From the NCBI GenBank assembly GCA_031279575.1, contig JAITIG010000172.1, positions 1 through 12,418 of the forward strand: 12,418 nt of DNA. Direction: 5' to 3'. The notes below the pieces were generated by a model. That model did no database searches, was not told where the DNA came from, and saw only the letters and a list, made by a program, of their open reading frames with translations. Below are positions 6,131 through 11,724 of the stretch, in pieces. The position numbers and the translations under genes are program-made. The DNA is from Bifidobacteriaceae bacterium. Its GTDB lineage: Bacteria > Actinomycetota > Actinomycetes > Actinomycetales > WQXJ01. Numbering within the stretch: the first letter of the stretch is position 1; each line of letters opens with the position of its first letter.

Positions 6131-7372
6131 GTGGACCAAGTCGAGCAGCTCCTGCTTGGAGTGGACGCCGGTCTTTTGGTAGATGCGGCGGATGTGGGTC
6201 TTGACGGTGCTGGTGGCGATGAACTGCTGTTGGGCGATGTAGGGGGCGCTGCGGCCCTGGATGAGGTAGGCCAGGACCGCGCTCTCGCGGGCCGACAGGG
6301 CGTACCGCCCGGCCATCTCGGCGCTGATCTCGGCCAGCGCCGCAGGGCCGGCCGGGGCCGCTTGGGCGGGTTGGCGCTGCGCCAAAATAGCCGCCTGCAC
6401 CGCCACCGCCAGCAGAAACGCCACCTTCATCACCAGGTCGACAACGCTGCCGAGGGCCCAGCCCATGAGCGGGAAGGCCGCCAACCAGCCCAGGAACACG
6501 GCCGCTGTCAAGGCCATCACCGGCCCGATGGCGACGCCCGGCCCCACTCCCAGGCCCAACTCGCCGCTGAGGCGCGCCATCAGCAGGATGCCGCACACCA
6601 TGAGGGAGAAAGACGAGCCGAAAGGCCCCAGCGAGGCGACTTCCAAACCGGTCAGGAGCCAGGCGACCACCAGCAGCGCCACGCACAGCAGCGGCATCAG
6701 CACATAAAGCAGGCGCAAAGTGGGCGGTTTCGCCAGGCGCGCGGCCCCGAGCAGGACCAGGCAACCGAGGCAGAAGCCGAGACCGCCGGGCAGGTAGCCG
6801 AGCAGCGAGATGCCCTCCGCGCCCGGCTGCCCCAGCAGTTGGTCGCTCCAATGCCCCGCGGCGATGACAACGCAGAGCAGAAAACCGCCGATGACGGCCC
6901 AGTCGCGCGCCAGCATGCGGCGGATCACGGCCCCGGCTGGCTTGTTGGCCGGCGCGACGGCCCGGCCGCTTGGCGGGCCCGCTTGGGCTGCGAGGGCTTG
7001 GCTTGGCGGCACGGCGAGCGAGGCCAGCAGCAGGGCCGCCAGATAGAACGGCAAGGCGGCGGGCGCCAGCGCCACCGCCGCCACGGCCAAGCCTGAGGCG
7101 ATCAAACCGCAGGTGGACAGCACCACCAGCCGCTTCTGCTCGTCCAGGGCGCCGAAGACGCGGCCCCAACGCGCCGCCAGCAAGGCTCCGCCCAGCATCA
7201 AGGCGGCGCTCAGGCCCGCTGAAACCCATTTGCCGAGGCCGAGCGCGGCGCCGCCGCGGGTCAGCAGCAGCGGCCCGGTCAAAACCACCAACAGGGCGGC
7301 GGGCGGGGCGCCGGCGGCCAAGTAGGCCAGCGGCCGCAGTGAGGCCGGCTTCGTCGCCAAGGGGGGAGTCAT
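6119..7372 (-). CDS. Polytopic membrane protein with C-terminal LuxR-type DNA-binding domain
   Basis: The protein has 417 residues from ATG 7372. Residues about 12-335 contain some 10-12 hydrophobic helices with Arg-rich cytoplasmic loops. Residues about 350-417 are a LuxR/GerE helix-turn-helix: LSARESAVLAYLIQGRSAPY, then the recognition-helix region STVKTHIRRIYQKTGVHSKQ. The layout, a membrane sensor followed directly by LuxR output with no kinase or receiver, matches the membrane LuxR regulators abundant in Eggerthella and relatives, where they sit beside FAD-dependent reductase genes and respond to the reductase substrate. By position (27 nt convergent with the second flavoprotein gene) I infer that it senses a small molecule in or outside the membrane and controls the flavoprotein/MFS genes. 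No Shine-Dalgarno precedes the ATG, and no clear promoter was found; a TTCGCGAA palindrome lies at 7380-7387. The membrane part resembles MFS folds, so calling it only a transporter would miss the regulator domain. Confidence 0.88.
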   Translation of the reverse strand: MTPPLATKPASLRPLAYLAAGAPPAALLVVLTGPLLLTRGGAALGLGKWVSAGLSAALMLGGALLAARWGRVFGALDEQKRLVVLSTCGLIASGLAVAAVALAPAALPFYLAALLLASLAVPPSQALAAQAGPPSGRAVAPANKPAGAVIRRMLARDWAVIGGFLLCVVIAAGHWSDQLLGQPGAEGISLLGYLPGGLGFCLGCLVLLGAARLAKPPTLRLLYVLMPLLCVALLVVAWLLTGLEVASLGPFGSSFSLMVCGILLMARLSGELGLGVGPGVAIGPVMALTAAVFLGWLAAFPLMGWALGSVVDLVMKVAFLLAVAVQAAILAQRQPAQAAPAGPAALAEISAEMAGRYALSARESAVLAYLIQGRSAPYIAQQQFIATSTVKTHIRRIYQKTGVHSKQELLDLVHRRP

Positions 7373-7704
7373 CAGTCAGTTCGCGAATCGTGGTGGAAGC
7401 CGGTGGGAGTTGGATAGCCGTGCCAAATATGCTACCCGCGCCAAGCCGATGCCGCAGGCGCGGCGGCGGCCTGGCGTTGGCGGGCTTGGCCGTATCGCCG
7501 CCCGGCGGCTTCGGCTTCGGCTTCGGCGCGGGCTCGGGCGGGTTTGGTGCTGGCGGTTGCGGTCATTGCGAGGCTCTTATCGCGCGGTTTCGCCGCTGCC
7601 GGGGGCTGTGGGCGGCTCCCCAGTGCCAACTCAGTGCCAACGGCGGCTTGCCGCGGTTTGGTGATTGTGGGTGTCTTCGCAGGTCAGGCCGTATTTCCTG
7701 AGTG
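7373..7704. other. Gene-free stretch between the LuxR-type gene and tRNA-Val(CAC)
   Basis: I find no convincing protein gene; candidate frames start at TTG, lack ribosome sites and are low complexity. The stretch holds a TTCGCGAA palindrome (7380-7387) just before the LuxR start, an AT-rich patch near 7425-7433, three tandem GGCTTC units (7507-7524), and a 10-bp direct repeat (7621-7641). A 5-bp inverted repeat (TCAGG/CCTGA on minus, about 7684-7701) just past the tRNA 3' end may be a weak terminator. Confidence 0.5.
7621..7641. repeat. Direct repeat CAGTGCCAAC x2
   Basis: CAGTGCCAAC at 7621-7630 and 7632-7641 is an exact 10-bp repeat with an 11-bp period. It lies about 64 nt beyond the 3' end of tRNA-Val(CAC). 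No role is known. Confidence 0.6.
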
Positions 7705-7776
7705 TGGGCGATACTGGGATCGAACCAGTGACCTCTTCCGTGTGAAGGAAGCGCGCTCCCCCTGCGCCAATCGCCC
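7705..7776 (-). tRNA. tRNA-Val (anticodon CAC)
   Basis: The minus strand gives a full cloverleaf of 72 nt. The acceptor is GGGCGAT paired with ATCGCCC plus discriminator A, the D-arm contains GGCGCAGGGGGAGCGC, the anticodon stem is CTTCC/GGAAG around loop TTCACAC (anticodon CAC), and the T-arm contains GGTTCGATCCC. The 3' CCA is not encoded. It is transcribed away from the other three tRNAs. Confidence 0.96.
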
Positions 7777-7781
7777 GGGGA

Positions 7782-7800
7782 CGCCGCTCGTCGAGCGGCG
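7782..7800 (-). promoter_or_regulatory. 9-bp inverted repeat in the leader of tRNA-Val(CAC)
   Basis: CGCCGCTCG (7782-7790) and CGAGCGGCG (7792-7800) are perfect complements around one T, folding as an 8-bp stem with a 3-nt loop. It lies between the -10 box and the tRNA 5' end and would make up almost the whole 5' leader of the precursor. Confidence 0.55.
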
Positions 7801-7807
7801 AGTCTAG

Positions 7808-7837
7808 ATCATACCGGTTGGCCGGCGGCGGCGTCAC
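7808..7837 (-). promoter_or_regulatory. Promoter of tRNA-Val(CAC)
   Basis: On the minus strand, GTGACG (7832-7837, 4/6 to TTGACA), an 18-nt spacer and TATGAT (7808-7813, 5/6) place the start near 7801, some 25 nt before the tRNA. Confidence 0.5.
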
Positions 7838-8043
7838 ACTTGAGGTGGGCCGGCGGCCGGGCCGCGCTGGGCGCGCCTGCGGCGAACTCCGCCTTGGCCG
7901 GCATCGGGAACTCGCTTTCCACCCGCCCAACCGCGGCGGGGCTCGCCACGCCAGGTAACGGCGCCCCGCATCCCCATCCGGGCAAAAACCCTGAGGCACA
8001 GGCCTCCGCTGCGCGGGCGTCAACTGCGAGTCTCGCCGGCGGC

Positions 8044-8072
8044 TGGACCTGGGCTGGTATTTTGGGTAGCCT
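8044..8072 (+). promoter_or_regulatory. Promoter of the Gly-Cys-Val tRNA cluster
   Basis: TGGACC (8044-8049, 4/6 to TTGACA), a 17-nt spacer and TAGCCT (8067-8072, fits TANNNT) would start RNA near 8079, about 36 nt before tRNA-Gly. Confidence 0.48.
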
Positions 8073-8114
8073 CGTAGATCGCGCGTGGACGCCCAAAAGG
8101 CGCGCCACCGCAAC

Positions 8115-8187
8115 GCGGATGTGGCTCAGTTGGTAGAGCATCACCTTGCCAAGGTGAGGGTCGCGGGTTCGAATCCCGTCATCCGCT
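8115..8187 (+). tRNA. tRNA-Gly (anticodon GCC)
   Basis: The 73-nt cloverleaf has acceptor GCGGATG/CATCCGC plus discriminator T, D-loop GCTCAGTTGGTAGAGC, anticodon stem TCACC/GGTGA with loop TTGCCAA (anticodon GCC), and T-arm GCGGGTTCGAATCCCGT. CCA is not encoded. It is the first gene of a three-tRNA plus-strand cluster. Confidence 0.97.
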
Positions 8188-8203
8188 CGGAACCCACCAT
8201 CTC

Positions 8204-8274
8204 GGTGGAGTGGCCGAGAGGCGAGGCAGCGGCCTGCAAAGCCGCGCACGCGGGTTCGAATCCCGTCTCCACCT
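8204..8274 (+). tRNA. tRNA-Cys (anticodon GCA)
   Basis: The 71-nt cloverleaf has acceptor GGTGGAG/CTCCACC plus discriminator T, anticodon stem GCGGC/GCCGC with loop CTGCAAA (anticodon GCA), and a T-arm nearly identical to that of the tRNA-Gly 16 nt upstream. CCA is not encoded. Confidence 0.97.
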
Positions 8275-8294
8275 CAACCGCGATGGAGGTTTCG

Positions 8295-8369
8295 GGGCCG
8301 TTGGCGCAGGGGTAGCGCGCTTCCTTGACACGGAAGAGGTCACAAGTTCAAATCTTGTACGGCCCACCA
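8295..8369 (+). tRNA. tRNA-Val (anticodon GAC)
   Basis: Acceptor GGGCCGT/ACGGCCC with discriminator A8366 is followed by CCA at 8367-8369, so the 3' CCA appears to be encoded, unlike the other three tRNAs here. The anticodon stem CTTCC/GGAAG surrounds loop TTGACAC (anticodon GAC). The anticodon arm is almost the same as in the divergent tRNA-Val(CAC), suggesting an old duplication. Confidence 0.96.
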
Positions 8370-8466
8370 TTCCGAGACCACGTCCTCGCGCCGCCCGGCG
8401 TGGCGGGGCCGCGCCGGTGTCTCATCGCGCGGTCAAACCAGTTTGCGACCAATTTGAGCGCAACTT

Positions 8467-8487
8467 GGGGCCGGCCCCGCTCGGGGC
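8467..8487 (+). terminator. GC-only stem-loop after the tRNA cluster
   Basis: GGGGCCGGCCCC (8467-8478) is a perfect palindrome, and GCCCC/GGGGC (8474-8487) forms an overlapping 5-bp hairpin with a 4-nt loop. It lies about 100 nt after tRNA-Val(GAC) and just before the idsA control region. It has no U-tract, so the call is weak. Confidence 0.22.
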
Positions 8488-8496
8488 GGGGGGTGT

Positions 8497-8516
8497 GCTG
8501 TGATCGGCCTCACAGC
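8497..8516 (+). promoter_or_regulatory. CRP/GlxR-type operator upstream of the polyprenyl synthase gene
   Basis: GCTGTGA, six bases, then TCACAGC form a perfect palindrome whose core TGTGA-N6-TCACA (8499-8514) is the full consensus of cAMP-receptor-family regulators (E. coli CRP, Corynebacterium GlxR, mycobacterial Crp). It occupies the -35 region and ends directly against the -10 box at 8517, so binding would probably repress; activation from such a position is also known. Confidence 0.72.
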
Positions 8517-8522
8517 TACCCT
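8517..8522 (+). promoter_or_regulatory. -10 box of the polyprenyl synthase gene (leaderless)
   Basis: TACCCT fits the actinobacterial TANNNT -10 pattern and lies 6 nt before the GTG at 8529, so RNA would start at or next to the start codon. A GAGG at 8524-8527 is only 1 nt from the GTG and cannot serve as a normal ribosome site. Confidence 0.55.
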
Positions 8523-8528
8523 TGAGGC

Positions 8529-9641
8529 GTGAGTATCGCAGCGCCCGCCGAGGAGTTCGTGGAGCTGATCGAGGTCGAGTTGAAGGCCAGGGCCGCGCGC
8601 TGGACCGAGAACTTGGCGCCGTACGGCCTGCCCGCGCAGATCGGGATCGAGGGTCTGCGCCGGGGCCATTGGGGCAGTTCGCACGTCCCGGGGCGCCTGC
8701 TGGGGGCCTCCTACCAGGCCCACGGCGGCGCGGCGGCGCCAGGGGCGTTCTCCGTCCAGCGCATGGTGCTGATAGGCGCCGCCGCGGAGCTGTTCATGGA
8801 CGCGACCTTGGCCCATGACGATTTGATCGCCCGCTCCGACACCCGGCGCGGCCAGCCCTCGCTGCACCGCCACTTCGAGGATCTCCACCGCCAGGCCAGT
8901 TGGACGGGGGAGCCGATGCGCATGGGCACCGGGTTGGCGAGTCTGGCGGGCGACGCCATGCTGGCCGTCTCCGGGGATTTGGTCTTGGAGGCCACCATCG
9001 ACGCCCCGCCAGCCCAGCGGGCCTACATGACGCGCCTGATCCAGTCGACCAAGTTGGAGCGCTTCTTGGGCCAGGCGATGGACGCGGTCTACCCGCATCT
9101 GCCGGACACCGACCACCCGGAGCAGATTGTCGAGCGCGCCATGGCCACTATCCGAGCCAAAACCGCCCGCACTTTGGCGGCCGCGCCTTTGGCCTTGGGC
9201 GCGGCCGGGGCGGGCGCCCCCCAGGCCGAGTGCGGCGCGATGGCGGCGATGGGCCTGCACCTCGGCGCCGCCTACCAGTTGCACGATGACGTCCAAGGCG
9301 CCTTGGGCAGCCCTGAGGAGACCGGCAAGCCGGCCGGGCAGGATTTGATCGACGGCAAGCGCACCGTCTTGGTGGGGTTGACTTTGAGCCTGCTGGGCGC
9401 CCAGGAGCGGCGCTCTTTCACCAACGCGCTGCAGCGCGGGGCCGCGCCGCCGGTCGAGGCCCGGGTGGAGCATCTTCAGGGGGTGATCCGCCGCTCCGGG
9501 GCGTTGGAGGCGATCGAGGTGATGATCGCCGACCGCCGCCGCCGCGCGCTTGACTGCCTGGCGTCCTCCGGCGTCGGCCCGGAAGGGCGGGCGGCCTTGG
9601 CCCAGGCCTGCGATTGGCTGCTGGACTCGGCCCGGATGTAG
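8529..9641 (+). CDS. idsA: Polyprenyl (geranylgeranyl-type) diphosphate synthase
   Basis: The protein has 370 residues, normal for actinobacterial trans-isoprenyl diphosphate synthases, which condense isopentenyl diphosphate onto allylic diphosphates in the cytoplasm. The first Asp-rich motif is HDDLIARSDTRRG (96-108) and the second is QLHDDVQGALG (250-260), followed by TGKPAGQDLIDGKRTVL (265-281). GQ-MD (181-185) and KT (211-212) are also typical. The canonical first motif is DDxxD; here its third Asp is Ala101, a notable change in a metal-binding position. The second motif ends in Gly257, which is common in actinobacterial members. Ala92, five residues before the first Asp, is small and so would allow a product of C20 or longer by the usual rule. 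GTG 8529 is chosen because it directly follows a -10 box; no ribosome site is usable. A perfect CRP/GlxR site precedes it. The kinase gene follows after 34 nt, the pairing seen around idsA2-pknL in mycobacteria. Confidence 0.9.
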   Translation: MSIAAPAEEFVELIEVELKARAARWTENLAPYGLPAQIGIEGLRRGHWGSSHVPGRLLGASYQAHGGAAAPGAFSVQRMVLIGAAAELFMDATLAHDDLIARSDTRRGQPSLHRHFEDLHRQASWTGEPMRMGTGLASLAGDAMLAVSGDLVLEATIDAPPAQRAYMTRLIQSTKLERFLGQAMDAVYPHLPDTDHPEQIVERAMATIRAKTARTLAAAPLALGAAGAGAPQAECGAMAAMGLHLGAAYQLHDDVQGALGSPEETGKPAGQDLIDGKRTVLVGLTLSLLGAQERRSFTNALQRGAAPPVEARVEHLQGVIRRSGALEAIEVMIADRRRRALDCLASSGVGPEGRAALAQACDWLLDSARM

Positions 9642-9662
9642 GTGCGCCGGGCTGTCACGCCG

Positions 9663-9668
9663 TAGACT
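9663..9668 (+). promoter_or_regulatory. -10 box of the PASTA kinase gene (leaderless)
   Basis: TAGACT fits TANNNT and lies 7 nt before GTG 9676. There is no Shine-Dalgarno between them. No clear -35 is seen in the 34-nt gap or the end of the preceding gene. Confidence 0.45.
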
Positions 9669-9675
9669 CGCGCAT

Positions 9676-11724
9676 GTGAGCCTGCCCCCGCCGGACCCGT
9701 TGCTGGGTCAGACTATCGACGGCCGCTACCTGGTGGTGGCGCGCCTTGCCCGGGGCGGCATGGCCACGGTCTACCAGGCCACCGATCTCCGGCTGGACCG
9801 GCCGGTGGCCGTCAAGGTGCTGCACGCCCACCTGGCCGAGGGGCGCGGCTTCATCGACCGCTTCCGCCGCGAGGCGCGCTCGGTGGCCCGCCTGGCGCAC
9901 CCGGGCATTGTGGCGATTTACGACCAGGGCAGCTGGGGCGAGGCGCCCTACTTGGTGATGGAGCTGGTGGACGGCCCGAATTTGCGCACCATCATGGAGT
10001 CTTCCGGCCTGCCGCCGGTGGGCCAGGCGCTGGATTTGATGGCGGAGGCGCTGGCGGCCCTGGCCGCCGCCCACGCCGACGGCCTGGTCCACCGCGATGT
10101 CAAGCCGGAGAACATCTTGATCACAGCCAAGGGGCAGGTCAAGGTGGCGGATTTCGGGTTGGCCCGCACTGTGGCGGAGGTCACGGCCGTGTCTTCCGGC
10201 ATTGTGCTGGGCACGGTGGCCTACTTGGCCCCCGAGTTGGTGGCCGATGGCGCGGCCGACCAGCGGGCGGACGTTTACGCCGCCGGGGTGGTCTTGTTCG
10301 AGTTGCTGACCGGCGCTCAGCCCTACACCGGCGACCAGCCCATCCAGGTCGCGTTTCAGCATGTCCACGCCCCCTTCCCGGCGCCTTCGAGCCGCGTCAA
10401 GTGGTTGCCGCAGGAGATCGACTCGCTGGTGGCGGCCTTGACCGCGAAAGCCCCTGAGCGCCGCCCGGCCGATGCCGCCGCCGCCTTGTCGCTGGTCAGG
10501 GCCGTCCGCGCGGCGCTGCCAGGCGAGGTGGCGGCCAGGGCGGCGCTGGTCGCCGTCCGCCCCGCCGATGCCGCCCAAGCCGCCCAGCCGGCCGCCGCGC
10601 CCGCGGGCGCCCCTGGCGGGCAACCCGGCGGCGACGGCGGCGCCGGCGCGCCCGCAGGCGTGGGGGTGGGCGGCATCGGGCAAGCTGGCGGGGGCGGCGG
10701 CGGGGACGCGACTGAGCGGGTGCCGCAAGCCGGGCGCGGCACCGGCGGCACCCACGCCCTGCCCCTGGCCAGCATCCCACCGGCGGGGCCGGCCAAGTCC
10801 CCGGCGGCCGGACCCAGGCCGAGGCGGCGGCGCCGGCTGGTGTGGGCGCTGGTGGCGGCGCTGGTGCTGGCGGCGGGGGCGGGCGGCGCCTGGTGGTACT
10901 TCGAGCGCGGGCCGGGCTCGCTGGTGGCGCTGCCGGAGCTGTCCGGGCAGACGCGCCAAGCGGCGGAGGCCAAGTTGGGCGAACTGGGGCTGGTCGGCAG
11001 CGTCGAACTGGAGCACTCGGACAGCGCCCCGGCCGGCCAGGTGATCCGCACCGACCCGCCGGCCATGGCGCGGCTGGGCGAAGGCGGCATCGTGCGGCTG
11101 GTGGTGTCCCAGGGCGTCAGGATGGCGACCGTGCCCGCGGCGGGGGTGGTGGGAGCGGCCGTCGAAGAGGCCGAGGCCGCCCTGGCCGCGGCCGGGCTGG
11201 ACGGGGAGGTCGAGCGCCAACTCGAGTACGCCACCGCCACCCCGGCCGGCCTGGTCATAGCCGTCAAGCCGGCCGGAGGCGAGCAGGTGGCGCACAACCA
11301 GGCCATCGCGCTGGTGGTGAGCCAAGGCCCCGAGCCGGTCACCGCGCCCTCCCTGACCGGCTTGACCTTGGACCAGGCCCAGGCGGCGGCCGCGCCATGG
11401 GACCTGAGCCTGGTCGAGGCCGAAGCCGAGTACAGCGAGACGGTCCCCGAGGGCCAGGTCATAGCGCAAGACCCGGTGGCCGGCGGCCCCACCCACCGCG
11501 GCGAGCAGATCTCGGTGGTGGTCTCGCTGGGCATGCCGTTCGTCGATGTGCCGGCCGTGTCCGGCTTGAGCTGGGCGGAGGCGGAGGCGAAGCTGGCCGA
11601 TCTGGGGCTCGAAGCCAAGCGGGAGAACCAGCTGGCGGGCATCTGGGGGCTGGTCTACAACACCGACCCGCCGGAGGGCACACCGGTGCGCAAAGGCTCC
11701 ACCATCACGGTGTTTGTGGTCTGA
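9676..11724 (+). CDS. pknL: Transmembrane Ser/Thr protein kinase with four PASTA domains
   Basis: The protein has 682 residues from GTG 9676; the frame extends upstream into idsA, but this GTG follows a -10 box and starts just before the kinase fold. The kinase domain spans about residues 18-275: glycine loop LARGGMATVY, Lys47 in VAVKVL, Glu66, catalytic HRDVKPEN (139-146), DFG (159-161), activation loop with several Thr/Ser, and APE (185-187). All key residues are present. An Ala/Pro/Gly-rich linker (about 290-385) leads to RRRRRLVW and one membrane helix (about 388-408). Outside follow four PASTA repeats starting near 415, 482, 553 and 620, which in this family bind peptidoglycan fragments or lipid II. 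It is thus an envelope-sensing kinase. The pknL name rests on the idsA neighbour and the absence of the FHA/phosphatase/PBP genes that accompany pknB; corynebacterial PknL also carries PASTA repeats. PknB-type is the alternative. Confidence 0.9.
   Translation: MSLPPPDPLLGQTIDGRYLVVARLARGGMATVYQATDLRLDRPVAVKVLHAHLAEGRGFIDRFRREARSVARLAHPGIVAIYDQGSWGEAPYLVMELVDGPNLRTIMESSGLPPVGQALDLMAEALAALAAAHADGLVHRDVKPENILITAKGQVKVADFGLARTVAEVTAVSSGIVLGTVAYLAPELVADGAADQRADVYAAGVVLFELLTGAQPYTGDQPIQVAFQHVHAPFPAPSSRVKWLPQEIDSLVAALTAKAPERRPADAAAALSLVRAVRAALPGEVAARAALVAVRPADAAQAAQPAAAPAGAPGGQPGGDGGAGAPAGVGVGGIGQAGGGGGGDATERVPQAGRGTGGTHALPLASIPPAGPAKSPAAGPRPRRRRRLVWALVAALVLAAGAGGAWWYFERGPGSLVALPELSGQTRQAAEAKLGELGLVGSVELEHSDSAPAGQVIRTDPPAMARLGEGGIVRLVVSQGVRMATVPAAGVVGAAVEEAEAALAAAGLDGEVERQLEYATATPAGLVIAVKPAGGEQVAHNQAIALVVSQGPEPVTAPSLTGLTLDQAQAAAAPWDLSLVEAEAEYSETVPEGQVIAQDPVAGGPTHRGEQISVVVSLGMPFVDVPAVSGLSWAEAEAKLADLGLEAKRENQLAGIWGLVYNTDPPEGTPVRKGSTITVFVV

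Larger units (their letters stand above)
7777..8114. other. Divergent spacer between tRNA-Val(CAC) and the plus-strand tRNA cluster
   Basis: This 338-nt spacer carries outward-facing promoters for both tRNA units (7808-7837 minus, 8044-8072 plus) and a leader hairpin (7782-7800). Long frames cross it and run into the tRNAs on both strands; they start at rare codons and are not called. Nothing else is recognised. Confidence 0.6.

Noticed and set aside
5895..7229. 444-codon minus frame
   Set aside because: It overlaps the LuxR-type gene in another frame; the LuxR frame has clear membrane helices and a helix-turn-helix, while this frame is Arg/Gly/Pro-rich.
7432..7629. 65-codon minus frame with an Ala/Glu repeat
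   Set aside because: It starts at TTG, is low complexity from the GGCTTC tandem units, and has no ribosome site.
7631..8249. Several frames crossing the tRNA genes on minus
   Set aside because: They read through complete tRNA cloverleafs and have no ribosome sites or domains.
8433..9473. 346-codon minus frame
   Set aside because: It is antisense to the polyprenyl synthase, which has all family motifs.
9550..9675. Longer N-terminus for the kinase
   Set aside because: It would overlap the end of idsA and add Arg/Pro-rich sequence before the kinase fold.
9655..11496. 613-codon minus frame
   Set aside because: It is fully antisense to the PASTA kinase, with His/Arg/Gln/Gly bias and no recognisable domain.
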